Assembly: GCA_025531455.1 (NCBI GenBank)
Contig: JAMYHL010000017.1
Coordinates: 806,001-870,000, forward strand
Direction of reading: 5' to 3'
From: Apiotrichum sp. Y4204
Taxonomy: Eukaryota > Basidiomycota > Tremellomycetes > Trichosporonales > Trichosporonaceae
DNA: 64,000 nt
The translations under genes were made by a program, and so were the position numbers. How positions within the stretch are numbered: position 1 is the first letter of the stretch; each line of letters starts with the position of its first letter. Below the pieces are notes generated by a model that had not been told where the DNA came from, made no database searches, and saw nothing but the letters and a program-made list of their open reading frames with translations. Below are positions 23,117-34,994 of the stretch, one piece after another.

Positions 23117-24073
23117 ATGGAGGAGCTCCAGACATTCAAGGACCAGCTTGCGCTCGTCAAGCTGCAGCTCGAGGCCGACCCCGCGAACGAGGACCTGCTG
23201 GCGCTGAAAGCCGAGTTTGAGGAGCTCATCGCCCTCACGGAGCAGGCGGCGGCCGCGAGCGGGAAGAACCGCAAGGGCAAGGAGCGGGAGCGTGAGCGTG
23301 GAGGGGAGGAGAAGGAAGAGCACGCGGGTTCGGGTGCGAACAATTGGCAGGACCTGGGAGAGTATAAGGCCGGCATGGACTGCATGGCCAAGTACAAGGA
23401 CGGCAAGTGGTGAGTTGAGTATTGATGGGTTGACGGCGGTCTGCTATCTCTCTCCGCTGGTATAGCAGACCGTGCCGATGTCTTCCTCGGGACCTTCTGG
23501 CGTTTCTCTCGATGCTCCACGGGAGTCCTGCCTTTTTCCCTCTATCATCACCCTCAGCTACTCACACACACAGGTACCCTGCGCGCATCAACCAGGTGAC
23601 GGGCTCGCAGGACTCGCCGCTGTACACGATTACATTCAAGGGGTACACGGGGAGCACGAACGTGCCGCTGTCGTCTTTGCGACCGCACGACCCGAGCGCG
23701 CCGGTGCCGACGCCGGCGGCGCCGAAGCGCGCGAACGAGTTGACGGAGCGCGAAAAGGAGAAGAAGAAGAAGAAGGGCGAAAAGTGGATTGCGACACAAA
23801 AGGCAAAGGCCGACGAGGCGCGCGCGGTGCAGTCGTCGTGGCAGAAGTTTGGGAAGAAGGCCGCTAAGAAGGGCATCCACATTGCCGGTCTTGAAGGCAA
23901 GAGCGTGTTCCGCACGAGCGACTCGGTGCACGGTGAGTAGAGGTGCCGGCAATTCATACAATTTCGAATCACACTGACACTCAGGCCGCGTCGGCGTGGT
24001 CAACTCGGGCCAGGGCATGACAAAGTACGACCGCATGGCCAAGCACAAGTACGAGAAAGCGCTTGATGAGTAG
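23117..24073 (+). CDS. SPF30: Tudor-domain splicing factor SPF30 (SMNDC1) homologue
   Basis: Three exons, 23117-23409, 23574-23932 and 23985-24073, give 246 aa, close to the human protein's length. An N-terminal coiled coil (MEELQTFKDQLALVKLQLEA) precedes a basic linker. The Tudor fold follows: MDCMAKYKDGKWYPARINQV, then YTITFKGYTGSTNVPLSSLRP. After it come a KKKKKGEKW-type basic stretch and SSWQKFGKKAAKKG. This order is that of survival-motor-neuron-related splicing factor 30. The family reads symmetrically dimethylated arginine on Sm proteins and helps assemble the tri-snRNP into the spliceosome. Intron 1 splits the codon for the Trp of the DGKW motif. Confidence 0.9.
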
Positions 24074-24528
24074 TGTGCCTCCCCTTGACCCAGACTCGTT
24101 CTGTCGTGTTCCATCACCGCGTGCCTCCATTCACCCCGCAGCCGTCCAGTCGCCCCCCGATCATCATCCGTCACTGCACCGCTGTCATTCCGTCCGACAA
24201 ATTACACGCATGTACTGTATTTCCAGGCCACTGCCTGCTTTCCCCTTCCAGAGCGCGCGCTGAGTTCCATGCCCAGATCGAGTTACCGCACTGGTATGGT
24301 ACGTTCATTTCCGACATGCATCCTGTATTACAACCAATTGGGGCAAACAGTGTGGGGGAAGAGTGAACAAGAGAAAAGCTGAGGGCCGTCGAACGTCACT
24401 GAGGAACTATGAGTCGGACGTGGATGCGGATAGTCGGGAACCGTCGTGAAGGAGGGGAGCGTGGATATGGAGGCGCCGTGCCGCGCTGCCGCTCGCGCCG
24501 CTCGCCGATGAGCTATAAACGGTGTTGT
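24074..24528. other. 3' region between convergent genes
   Basis: 455 nt between the SPF30 gene and the leftward Lys/Asp-rich gene. Nothing recognised. Confidence 0.6.
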
Positions 24529-25296
24529 CTAGTCGCTATCGCTGTCGCTGTCGCTCCCGCTCCCGCGGCGCCCCTTGTCCTTCTTCTTTTCCTTCTTCTT
24601 GTCCTTCTTGTACTTCTTCTTCTCGTCGCCGCTCGACGAGTCGTCCTTGTCCTTGTACTTGTGCTTGTCGTGCTTGTCATGTTTATCGTATTTGTCGTAC
24701 TTGTCCTTCTTGTCCTTCTTATCTTTATCCTTCTTCTCCTTGTGTCCGAGCGCCTCGGAACCATGCGACGCATATGGAGCCTGAGCGTGCGGGGCCTGCT
24801 CATACGGGCGCTGCGCGTGCTGCGCGTGCGGGGCCTGTTGGGCGTGTTGAGGCGCAAAGTGCTGCTGGGGAGGCGCAAAGTGCTGCTGCTGCTGCTGCTG
24901 CTGTGGGAGACCAGGAGCGTCAGAGGAACCAGAGTATCCGCCGCCGCCATAGTAGCTCGCCGCCTCACCGGCGCCAAAGCCGGACCCGCCAAAGCCACCT
25001 GGGCCGCCAGGGCCGCCAGGGCCGCCAGCGCCCGCGCCGGGACCGGGACCGAAGGAGGGGGGCGCGCCGTGCCCGAAACGCTCGCCGGCGTAGTTCGTAG
25101 ACGGCGCAGAGCCGGGCGGGGGACCACCGAACGAGCCGGAGCCGGGCGGTGGACCACCAAATGACTGGGGTGGGCCGGAGGGTGCACCAGGGGGCGGACC
25201 AGATAGGGGTCCGGGGTGGGAACCGGGCGCGGTGCCGCTGGGCACGTTGAAGGTGCCGTGTTCGGGCTTCCAGCCTGCGTATGGGATATTGGACAT
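24529..25296 (-). CDS. Low-complexity Gly/Pro-rich protein with Lys/Asp-rich tail
   Basis: A single exon of 256 codons from ATG 25296 gives 255 aa starting MSNIPYAGWKPEHGTF. Residues 15-110 are rich in Gly, Pro and Ser, with repeated GPPPGS-type units. Next come a Tyr/Gly patch, a seven-Gln run coded by CTG-complement repeats, and repeats of QHFAPQ and QAPHAQ. From about residue 195 the chain is charged (KKDKYDKYDKHDKHDK type). It ends with KDKGRRGSGSDSDSDSD, a probable acidic phosphorylation-type tail. It looks fully disordered and could be an RNA-binding or condensate-forming protein, but I do not recognise a family. The Gln run and the charged repeats are likely to vary in length between strains. 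Confidence 0.75.
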   Translation of the reverse strand: MSNIPYAGWKPEHGTFNVPSGTAPGSHPGPLSGPPPGAPSGPPQSFGGPPPGSGSFGGPPPGSAPSTNYAGERFGHGAPPSFGPGPGAGAGGPGGPGGPGGFGGSGFGAGEAASYYGGGGYSGSSDAPGLPQQQQQQQHFAPPQQHFAPQHAQQAPHAQHAQRPYEQAPHAQAPYASHGSEALGHKEKKDKDKKDKKDKYDKYDKHDKHDKHKYKDKDDSSSGDEKKKYKKDKKKEKKKDKGRRGSGSDSDSDSD

Positions 25297-26363
25297 GTTG
25301 GGATGGGTGGAAGAGAAAGGGAAGAGGGGAGATGTGGATAAGGGGATGAGGATGTCGAGTCCGCGTTTTGGCCGTCGTTTGTCGTGGCACGGGCGCGTGC
25401 GCACCGCCTTAGGTTTGCTTCGCCACCGGCCACCGGAGGCTTTTGGCGCGTTGGTGGATGCTGCGTGCTGTGCGGAAGAGACGGAGATATGGGACGGCGA
25501 CGGAGACAATGAGTGAGGACTGGGAGGGGGGAGCTTGGCGATGCGTTGGCTTTTGTCCGCCTATGCTGTGTTTTGTCGTGGTCTTGGCAAACGGTGGGGT
25601 GGCGAATTGAGTGGTGAACAACATGACGTCCGTCCCGACTCGTATCGTCGCGTCACTGTAGTAAGAGTTGCAGGGAACAGACCACGCAGATGGACATATC
25701 CCGATGGCCGATGGCGAGCATCGACGAGCTATTCAGTAATGCATCGTGCCGCGAGCCATCGTCGTCACCGAGCAGCAGGGGAGATGAGTGGTCTTGTCGA
25801 CGCTCGATCGCCGCCATGTGAATACCGGCCACGGCTCGGCGGCGGCGGCACGACACTATCACACCCTCACACTGCGAGTTGACAGCGTTTGATGTTCGAG
25901 CGCCCTCTGTACGCGCTGTTCCGGGAGAAAGCGTCGAGAGCGAGGCTACCTCGGAGTCCTCGAAGCTGGCGACGAGCATGTCGTTGACGGGTCGTGACGG
26001 GTTGTACGCCATCGTGCAGTGGATATGGCAGGATCTGCATCCCATATCTCATCTCCCGTCGCCATCCCCATCCCCATCGACGTGGCACTCACACTCCAGC
26101 TTGGCTTCATCTAGATTGTAGATAATATCTTGCTCAACTACATGCATCATTAACGAGCATCGTCGCCGCGCGCCGCCGCCGCTCGGCTATCTGGATCCGG
26201 CCGCCTCGGCCCGGCCACACTCCGAAGCGGGGTCAGCGAATGGAATGACGATTCCGAAGAGCGTGCCACCACTTTGGTCATCACATCTCGCCTCCAGCAA
26301 GCCACTCTTGTCTCTTTCTCATCCTCCCACTCTCTCTCTCTCTCCATTCTCACTTGCAGCAAC
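25297..26363. other. Divergent promoter region, no gene seen
   Basis: It lies between the leftward Lys/Asp-rich gene and the rightward CoA-binding gene. Only short open frames without protein character. A CT-rich run directly precedes the ATG at 26364. Confidence 0.6.
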
Positions 26364-27094
26364 ATGGGACACATCGACCCCCACCTCGTCAAGATCGTGC
26401 CGCAGACGGCGAAGCGCTTCATGGGCGCGCAGCGCTATGCCGTCGTTGGCCGTGTCATCCAGGACCCGGCCAAGTTTGACAACAAGGTGGGTATGGGTGG
26501 AAGCCGGCGGGATATGCACGATAGCGACGACGGTGATGACAAGCACGAAGGGAGAGAGGATGATCATTTTGAAGACGTACATCCATTCTCCCATTTCATC
26601 CGTATCCATCCCGGCCCGCAACCCTTCACTCCAGCTATGCTCACACGCAGGTCCTCAAGTGGTACCAGGAGCGCAAGATGCCTGTTTCGCCCGTGCGCCC
26701 GCCCTCGGACAAGTTTGACAACTCGAAGCCCATCGAGGGCCTCAAGGTTGTCGAGAAGGTGGTGAGTAGGAAGAACGGAAGGAAAACCCCCCATGAGCTG
26801 CATTATCCCCGCAAGTCCTAACTCTAGACCGACCTCCCGGACCTGAGCAAGACGTCGCTGAGCTTTATCATCTCGCCCAAGGTCGGCATCACCATGCTGC
26901 AGTCGCTCTTCCCGAGCCCGCGCGACGCCACCAAGGAGCCGCACGCGATCTGGCTCCAGCCCGGCGCGGAGAGCGACGAGATTGAGGCGTTTATCAAGGA
27001 GAACAACCTCGGCGACCGCGTCGTGCTTGGCGGGCCGTGCGTCCTCCTCCACGGCGACGAGGCGCGCAAGATGGCCGACGAGGCCAAGCTCTAA
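26364..27094 (+). CDS. CoA-binding Rossmann-fold protein (CoA_binding_2, YccU-like)
   Basis: Three exons, 26364-26486, 26651-26761 and 26828-27094, give 166 aa. It reads RYAVVGRVIQDPAKFDNK, then VLKWYQERKMPVSPVRP, IEGLKVVEKVTDLPD, SFIISPKVGITMLQS and HAIWLQPGAESDEI. This is the order of strands and loops in small CoA-binding-domain proteins (the succinyl-CoA synthetase alpha N-terminal fold without the catalytic part). The usual nucleotide loop is somewhat changed (VVGRVIQD in place of a Gly-rich VVGAS). Biochemical role unknown in fungi. Probably cytosolic, as there is no leader. Confidence 0.88.
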
Positions 27095-27961
27095 GCCCCG
27101 GTAGCGAAGATGTATGGATGCAGTCGCCAGTGCACTGACGGGGCTGATGATGGTCTGTGGAGCGTCGGAGGACAGACGAGGCACAGCGATGACTGACGCT
27201 GGAGACTGACTCGGGGGGGAGTGACGGCAGGAATAGAGTATGGAAAAGTGACCTGGTGGGCTAGTGACTGGGGACCTCGGCCCACCGCGCGGAGTCTGCA
27301 CGCCGCTGGCTCGCGGTAGATCTCTTGCAGGCATCAACTCGACTCACTTCGGTCGTACTCCAACAGGCGGCGGTGCCGTGGAGCTATGGTTTCTGAATCG
27401 GCGTATGGTGGATGTGTGAGGTCCCCCGTGGACGACAACGACGAAGATCCGCCTCTATCTCTGCAGGCGCAACGCGGCCCCGTGGCTCTCGACATCATCA
27501 CATCACCACACGCCAAACGCCAATTACGAGCTGGCGTTCTGGTGAAGAATCGATGCGGTCGCCCGCGCTCGTCTGCTTAGCATCCGCGATATAGACCATT
27601 TCCCGGGAAGATCTAAGCTGCAGGAGGTCACGATCTCGAGAACCTTGATGAGCAGGAACAAGTGACGCTCTACACTGCAAGCGCGGGCCGTTCGTTACTC
27701 CAGTCGCCCACGCCCGAAGCCTCATCCTGACGGTTGTCAAGATACAACGGTGACAAGGTCTGACCACTTGAACTTGGGGCTCTAGAGCGATGTGCGGCTG
27801 CTCGATCTGGCGCGTGATCTGCAACTCGGATTCTCGCAACGTTCCACGTCGCGCTCCCCATCCTCGCCCTGGGTGTCGGCGGCCAGCGTCTCATCCGCAA
27901 ACAAGAAGTGAACAAAGCTCCCATCAAGACCCCCATTCCTCAACACACCATCACTCTCACA
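27095..27961. other. Intergenic, no gene seen
   Basis: Promoter side of the small gene at 27962. No recognisable frame or RNA gene. Confidence 0.6.
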
Positions 27962-28266
27962 ATGCACCCCTCCAGCCCTCCCTGGATTACCTGGCTCGTC
28001 AATCTCCGCCGCTACGTCGAGCAAGAAGAGTTGCCCCGCTTGTACAGATACTGTGTCCGCATAGACGGGCCGGCCGTCCTCGGCCCCGAGAGCCTCGCAG
28101 AGATGGACTGCCTCGTGCGCGGCGTCCTCGCCCTCGACACGTTCACCCCCGAGGAGTATACCGCCGTGAAGAGGCTCGATCGGTACTTTGGCGTTGTGTG
28201 AGTGTATCACGGGGTAGGGCTCATGGCAGCGACCGCGTTGGACGGATGAGGGAGGAGGACGAGTAG
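27962..28266 (+). CDS. Small unknown protein, member A of a three-member family
   Basis: Exon 1 (27962-28197) codes MHPSSPPWITWLVNLRRYV, then EELPRLYRYC, LGPESLAEMDCLVRGVL and TAVKRLDRYFGV. The unspliced frame stops at TGA 28199-28201, but those bases sit inside a perfect donor, GTGAGT. Splicing 28198-28229 (32 nt, ends GGCAG) into exon 2 (28230-28266) gives 90 aa ending DRVGRMREEDE. Members B (38164) and C (38863) share the pattern [E/D]-(F/L)-P-(R/H)-L, a GP-x-(S/T)-x-x-E turn, a hydrophobic (V/L)xxVL helix and a terminal RxF(F/Y)-type end. The fold looks all-helical. I do not recognise the family and no function is claimed. Confidence 0.6.
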
Positions 28267-30321
28267 ATAGCGGGCGGTGTCCGAAATGCAGACTGCCATG
28301 GGATGGGACTATGGATTCTGCTTCTGGTCCAGTCTCAGGCAACCCGGCAGGTCCGTACTGCATCCAGGATTGCCGAATGACTCACCCTGCTCGACGACCC
28401 ACCTCCGAAAAAGGCTTCGGACGACTGCCTCTGTGGGGACGGCCCGCTCGACATGCCGTAATATGCCCACAGGGGATCAAAGTGCACGCCCCGCTACGGC
28501 GGACCCCACTCCGGGCTCGTCGTCGCCGAGCTCGCCACACCCGTCACCCTCGCCGGGGGTCCTCGCGCCGCGAAGCGGTCGGCAGTGCGCGCGGGAGAGG
28601 GAGTCGGGGAACGCCGAATGCCACATCCCATGTGCTTTTCGCGTCATTACCTCTTTCGATCGCTTCCTGCTCTCATGCTCTCCATTCTCCACATCCGAAC
28701 CACCCCCTGTGCCCTGCAGTTCCGCAGTGTGCGGAGGTGTGCGGAGAACCCGGGCCGTCCAGGTGGCCCCAAGGACACCGAGGGCCCCCTCACCCTGCCA
28801 TTCCCTTCAGCGGGCGCCACATTCCAGAATAGGCTACACCCAGGGCTGGCGGCTGTGCAGCTCGCAGCTCGCAGCTTGCAGCTTGCGGTCTCCGATCATG
28901 GCAGGTGTTGTTAGCTCACGACGACTGGAGTCAGCGTCATTGGCCAGCGGGGAATCAGCAGACCACAATACAGCTGAGACAGAGGCTGGCTTTTCGCTAT
29001 TGTCATGTCATGATCGTTCACGCCGGTGGCGCAGCGGGAATCGGGTCGGTATCGCGAGTGTCGAGTGCAGTGGTTCGGGTTTCGTCTTCGGCGGCCTGAG
29101 TCGCCACTGACCTGGGGCTGGGGATCCAGAGCTGGGGACCCAGAGTCGGGATCACGAGTTGTTGTCACCCAGGCCAATCACACGACAGGCGACAACTGCA
29201 GTGAAACTGCCACCTGGACCGTGCGCTGTGCTGCGTCCACTGCCAAGGGCTTGCGGCGCGTGCCACCCAAAGGATCCTAGCCTGCAGTTCCGAAGCGAAG
29301 TGCGTGCCATGAAGGCATGGGGTGGAAGGCGTGGAAGGAGTGGACGGAAAAAGCAGGACTGGGCCCTTCGAGAACTTGACATAGCGACCCTGGAGGTGTG
29401 GCGGCTAGTGGCGGATGCTCGAAGCGAATCTTTCTCGTAATCAGACGCCAGTGTCCACCACATCGCTCTCGAGGCTCGCCACACCCTAATCCCACGCCCA
29501 GACCACTTTCTGTAACATCTGACCTGGCTCGGTAGCGATACTGCCCGCACGGATCGCGTCCGCTCACACAACCACTCACATGTCTTCATATGACCTGATG
29601 GGGGTGGAAGTGTGGCGCGCGCCGACACCACAATGTGCTGCTCCAATCACGGGTTCGGGGAAGCGGCCAAGGCGGTGGGGGTACTGAAGCCGTAGATGAG
29701 ACTCACAACACTCACGACCTGCGCCGACTGTCATCGCAGTACCTGAGATTCTCGGGCCGGGGGACAATTCCATGCAATCCTGAACATACCCGCCGTTTGT
29801 AGGGGCCACGCATCGCCCGCATCCAGAACCCCCCGGTTCCCCCCGGCTCCCCCTGGGTCCCCCACTGTTCCCCTCCTCTATCCTTGCTAGTCTCCCTGAG
29901 CTTCCCCGGGGTGTGCATGTGGTATGCAATCTCGATCGCCCCAGGTAAGGTGCAGCCGGCCGGCAACGATCGTCTACCTCGCCAGTTATCAGCACTGTTA
30001 TCACTCAGGCACCGATATCCGACAAGTCCATTGCGTGCGGCGCCCGCCGTCGTGATGCGTGCTGCAAGAAGTGGGGAATGCCATTTCCTGCTCATGCTTG
30101 TGCTTGTGACATGCCACACTGCAAATCTGGATGCTGGACGCTGGCCACTGGCCACTGTCCTTGCCACAGAGGATGTCTGTCCAAGCGGGGTCTCCGGTCC
30201 TCATATACGGCCCCGTTGCGATGTTATCGCCCCATCTCCCCGGATTGCTCGCAGGCCATCCTCAGCTCCAAGCAAGCGCAAATTCTGTACATTCCCTTGA
30301 CCCGACTTTTGATTTGACACA
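28267..30321. other. 2-kb intergenic stretch, no gene seen
   Basis: Several overlapping open frames in both directions, all Arg/Ser/Pro-rich and without motif, as expected for GC-rich non-coding DNA. No tRNA-like arm or repeat array was found. Confidence 0.5.
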
Positions 30322-31882
30322 ATGGACTCTGAGAAGGGACCCGTCTACGCGGCTGATGTCAAGACCATCGACAGCATCGCCGACGGCGACGCCGTGTTCG
30401 GCACCCAGGGCGAGGGCCACGTGCACTACACCTCGATGGGATGGTGAGCGCTGCGCCGAGAGCTGTCACTGATCACCAGGAAAAAGGCGTGTATTGTCCT
30501 CCTCAAGACCCAGATTGCGCTCGGAGTGCTCGCCATGCCGACAGCGCTGTCCGCCGTCGGTGGCGTCCCTGGTGCCCTCCGTAGGTACTTTTTAACCACA
30601 CGCCCTAACGACAGTGATCTTCCTCATCGGCCTCCTCACCACTTGGTCCGACTACGTCGTCGGTATGTTCAAGCGCAACCACCCCGAAGTGTACTCTATG
30701 GCTGATGTCGGATACGTGCTCGGGGGCAAGTGGGGCCGCGAGGCGTTTTCATTCATGTACGCGGCATTCATGATTGCCATCACGGGGGCGGGATTTATCC
30801 CCATTGCCATCGCCTTCAACACGCTCACGAACCACGCAACATGCACCGTCGCGTGGGTCGTGATTGCCGCGGTGGGGACATTTGCTTTCGCCTCGGTGCA
30901 GACGCTCAACCGCATCTCCATCATCGGCACGATCGGCTTTGTCTGTATCATGAGCTCCATCCTCGTCGTCACGATCGGTGTTGGCGTCCAGGACCGCCCG
31001 TCCGCCGCACCCCAGACAGGGCCCTGGGACAAGAAGATCACCGCGTTCAAGTCGGCTACCTTTTGGGAGGGCGTGTCTGCCATCTCGACCGTTATTTGTG
31101 AGTATACGAGTCAACATTCGTTGGACGAAATCTCACCTTCAGTCGGGTACTGCGGCACTCCCGCGTTCTTTGGCGTCATCTCCGAGATGCGCGACTCGCG
31201 CCAGTACAACAAGTCGCTCTTCACCTGCCAGTCGATCGTCATCTCGACGTACCTCACCATCGGCATCGTCGTCTACTACTTCTGCGGCCAGTATCTCGGC
31301 AACCCTGCGCTCGGCTCGGCTGGCCCGCTCCTCAAAAAGGTCGCGTACGGCATCGCCCTTCCGGGCCTCTTCTCCTCGGTGATCATTTACTGCCACTCCG
31401 CAGCCAAGCTCATCTTTGTCCGTCTTCTGCGGTGAGTACAAAAAAAATATTAATCCAGCTCACACGCAGTGGCTCGGAGCACCTCACCAAGCACTCGTTT
31501 ACGCACTGGGCCGTGTGGCTCAGCGTAACCGGCAGCTGCACGTTTATCGCCTTCATCCTCGCCGAGTCCATCCCCTTCTTTGGCTCCCTCGTCGTCCTCC
31601 TCGGTGCCCTCTTCGGCACCGTCATGTGCATGCAGTTTAACGGCTGGTGAGTGTAATAATTTTTTTTTTCTCACACGAAGGATGTGGCTGCACGACAACT
31701 GGGCACGCCGCCACGAGGACCGCTCAATCAAGTTTATCCTGTTGTGTGCGCTCAACTGGTTCCTCATCATCTTTGGCACGTTCGTCCTGGTCTCGGGGAC
31801 CGCCGCGGGCTGCATCTCCATCCGTGACTCGTACCGCCTCGGCCTCGTCACCTCGCCTTTCAGCTGCGCGAACAACGCCTAG
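30322..31882 (+). CDS. Amino-acid permease of the AAAP family (Mtr/neutral amino-acid type)
   Basis: Six exons, 30322-30443, 30480-30580, 30615-31097, 31143-31431, 31470-31646 and 31681-31882, give 457 aa. A 40-residue hydrophilic N-terminus is followed by KACIVLLKTQIALGVLAMP, the first helix and motif of the Aa_trans family, then about ten further helices. FSFMYAAFMIAITGAGFIPI and FFGVISEMRDSRQYNKSL match the family's central part, including the cytosolic loop before helix 7. It should import neutral or aromatic amino acids at the plasma membrane, as do Neurospora Mtr-type carriers, or export them from the vacuole. Intron 5 ends GAAG rather than CAG. Confidence 0.9.
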
Positions 31883-33872
31883 AGAGAAGATTGCGATTTT
31901 TTGTTTATTACGAACAGGAGCGAGAACAAGTAAAGTACAAAATGAGGGTTTGGAGGGCGCCGCCGCGCCAGTGGAGTTGTACCAGTCCAGTAGTTAGGTT
32001 GTCTTGCGGTTTCATACATCGTACATGGCTGTGGCTGCGCGTGTGCGCGAAAGATCGTGAGCGTTAGGAGCATAAATATCAGGCTACAGTATATCGGACA
32101 GAATGCATCGTTTGGAATCATGCAGTTACCCCAAGTGAGCCCTTGCAATAGACAACATTTACAAGATAGTAACCCGACTGTTGTTGTCAGTGGACTGCAA
32201 AGCGTCCTCAGTCACTGTTGCTGGGGGTCGAGGTTTGCCTGGCCCGCGGCTCGAGGCACGCCGAGGCACGACCGCGCATGGTCGTGGGCGGGTGCAGCCA
32301 TTCTGCGCCGTCTGACCGGTCCGCCGGTCCGCCAACATCCAGATTGACAGGTAACTAAATCTCATCTCGTCCAGTCTTTAATGCATATGACTGGAACCGC
32401 ACACTCCACAGCTAACCGATCGGAAGCACAGCCTCCCGCACGAAGAATGGCGAGTAAGGCGGACGGAAAGTGGTCTACGCGAGGCTGCCCTGGGCGCCAT
32501 TAATCTGGGTGGCGAGGAGGGAATGTCGGCGCGCAACAAGCTGGCCGCGGGCAGGGCGGCTTACGAGAGGAGGGGACCCCAGCTCGCCAGCGTGTCTCGC
32601 CTCGTGCCCGTACTTGCTGAACATTGAGATATCGAGGTCGCTGTGATATCAAAGCCCCATGCTCCCCCAAATGCTCGACTGATGCGAGCTCGTCCGCGCG
32701 CGATCGCGTCGCTCGTGTCGGCCTCCGCGAACGGCGCCTCGTGATCTCGTGATCCCCGTGGCCCCGTGTCTATTCCAGTCCACTCCAACCTCCGAGACGG
32801 GTGGCATGCAGTTCCTGGTCCCTCGTTCTGCCATTCCACTCCCTGCGCAGTGCGCTTAATAAGCTTTTCGTGACGTATGTACTGTAGCTCGTAGCTCGCA
32901 TTCGCAGCTTTGCCATCATGTGCGCCGTTGCCTACGGCCGTGGACGGGCGCGTCGATAGGCATGTTTGTGCTGAGGATGACTGATACCCATGCAGAGGAT
33001 GACTGAGCATCGACGAGAATGGAACATGAACAGCAAGAACAGCAACTAGAGCTGACAGCTGACACCGGTAGACTAGTCGCAGGCCCTCGACAATGTCTGC
33101 GGCTGTAAGAGCTGCTGTAAGAGGCAGCAACGGCAAACCGAGCCGGCGGATGCCGGTGGCCTCAATACCATAATTTATCCGCTATCTCTGCCTTTCGCGT
33201 CGCCACGGCTTGCCAAGCCTCAGCATCAGGGCAACATCCCAGCATCCCGCGGCTGCAAGCGATCGCAACCTGGCATCCTACGCGCTGGGCACACGACGGA
33301 AAGCGGCATGTCATGGTATGGAGGACTGGCGGCGAGGCCCGCTGCGCGACACGGGTCTTGGCCTGGGCTGAGTAATAATATTGCGGGACCTGGAGAGCAG
33401 CAGAGTTTGGTGAGCTATCCATGCGCGCAGGGCACGAGAGGCGGCAGCAGGTGGAGATGGGGGAGACGCAAACACCCGCGCACATGTTGGATGTTCACAT
33501 GTGCCGTCCTCGCTGCCAGCAGCGGTGGGCACTGCTCTATGATCACGCACTGGTGTGGCCAATGCCAAAATGCCAAGATACGGCATTCACCATGTCTCGC
33601 CGCTCTCTTGCCACTCACGCCGGGTAGATAGATAGTGGACGCCATCCCCGAACAAGATGTCTTAGCCACCCCTTGTCGCCATTCATCTCCCCGGCCATTG
33701 TCGCGTTCTGGATCCCGGCCTCGAGCTGATCGCGTCGCTTCAGGCTTCCTGACTGCCAAGAATCCAACCACGATCCAACCTTTCAAGGGTATATAGCGAA
33801 CATTGCGCGGCCCCACACCCCCCTCCCCACACCTCCCCATCGAGCCCCACCGAGCCCCTCACATTCATCGCG
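31883..33872. other. 2-kb intergenic stretch, no gene seen
   Basis: Open frames present here lack protein character. A TATA box for the following gene is at 33790-33796. Confidence 0.5.
33790..33796 (+). promoter_or_regulatory. TATA box (TATATAG) of the YcsF/PxpA-like gene
   Basis: It lies 83 nt before the ATG at 33873. Confidence 0.5.
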
Positions 33873-34994
33873 ATGGACCAACCGCCAGCGTACTGCTATG
33901 CGAACTGGGACGACGTGGGTCGTGGCCGTGGCGACTGTGGCGAGACTGCCTTCCACTGACGCACAGGCAACGCGCGAGCTCGTCGGACCCGACTCGTTCC
34001 CCCCGTCCGACTACTGCAACGTGTCCTGCGCGTACCATCTCGCAGACCCGGTCGCGACGTTTCGCCGCGTGAACCGCGCCATCCGCGAGGGCAAGGCCGT
34101 GAGCGCACACCCGGGGATGGACATGGCCACCAACGGGCGCCACATCTCCCCCGAAGACGTGTATACCCACACCATGTGCGTATGCAGACCTCTCTCCTCG
34201 GACACGTACTCACGCCAGATGCCAGCTCGGCGCGCTCAAAGCCATGGTTGAGGCCGAGGGCGTCAAGCTGAGCCATGTAAAGGTGGGTTTCTTCCAACTG
34301 TACTTGCTAACCCCAGCCGCACGGTATTCTCTTCATTCTCCTGCGCGACCAGGCGCCGCTGATGCGCGCCTTTCTAAAAGCACACATCGCGCTGCTCGGT
34401 ACCGACGTGCCGTTCCACGGCCTCGCCGAGACGACACACGAGGCCGTAGCCCTCGAGATGGGCGTGCCGTTCGTCGCGGAGATCTTGAAAGACACCGTTG
34501 AGCCCCCGCGCCCGCGACCTACGGCCACACCGGCTCGCCAACCCGAACGGAGACGCACGGGGCTGAGTATCCGCAGAGTACGCTCTGGACTGCGTGGGCG
34601 GCCCCGGGCCATGTCTATGTCGACGCCGGCGGCAGCTCCACCGACATCAACAGCGGCACCGGTATCAGCACCACCGCCACCAGCACCAACACCACCACAG
34701 GCTTCCGTACCGCATCACACACGACCACCCCTCTCCTCCTCCCTCTCCAGCCCACCACCGGCAAGTAGTTCGCCCCGCCCGCCGACGCGCACGCTCTCCT
34801 CCGTCAGCGGGGCCGGAAGCTCGGCGCACAGCAGCCCGTGTCCCTCGCCGGGGCCGAAGGAGAACTCTGCCAGCCGCCTCCTCCGCACGATCCAGTTCTA
34901 CACCCGCGCATCGATCCCGGACATTATTGACGCGCACCGCAGCTCGACGCCCACCGGGATGCGTGCCCCTGCTGTCAGTACCAAGGTGCATTAG
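33873..34994 (+). CDS. YcsF/PxpA-like protein with a replaced low-complexity C-terminus
   Basis: Four exons, 33873-33914, 33967-34175, 34219-34282 and 34317-34994, give 330 aa. Residues 15-160 follow the LamB/YcsF (5-oxoprolinase subunit A) family: SDYCNVSCAYHLADPVATFR in place of the NIACGFHAGDP motif, then AHPGMDM, ISPEDVYTHTM, CQLGALKAMVEAEGVKLSHV and KPHGILF, then HGLAETTHEAVALEMGVPFV. After AEILKDT, where the family continues with a conserved DLxY region and a C-terminal sub-domain, this frame runs into about 160 residues of Pro/Ala/Ser/Thr-rich sequence. The N-terminal metal/substrate motif (NCDxGE) is reduced to YANWDD. The enzyme would normally cleave 5-oxoproline with ATP. With these losses I expect an altered or lost activity. 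A second exon structure or a frameshift cannot be ruled out. Confidence 0.68.

Noticed and set aside
28277..29110. A 277-codon rightward open frame
   Set aside because: It is Arg/Pro/Ser-rich with no fold-like pattern, and competing frames on both strands are equally open, which indicates chance.
34540..34773. A second open frame (GHVYVDAGGSSTDI and following Thr-rich residues) inside the YcsF-like gene
   Set aside because: It is mostly a translation of an ACC-type repeat and has no start or splice path of its own. It is mentioned only as a hint of a possible frameshift.
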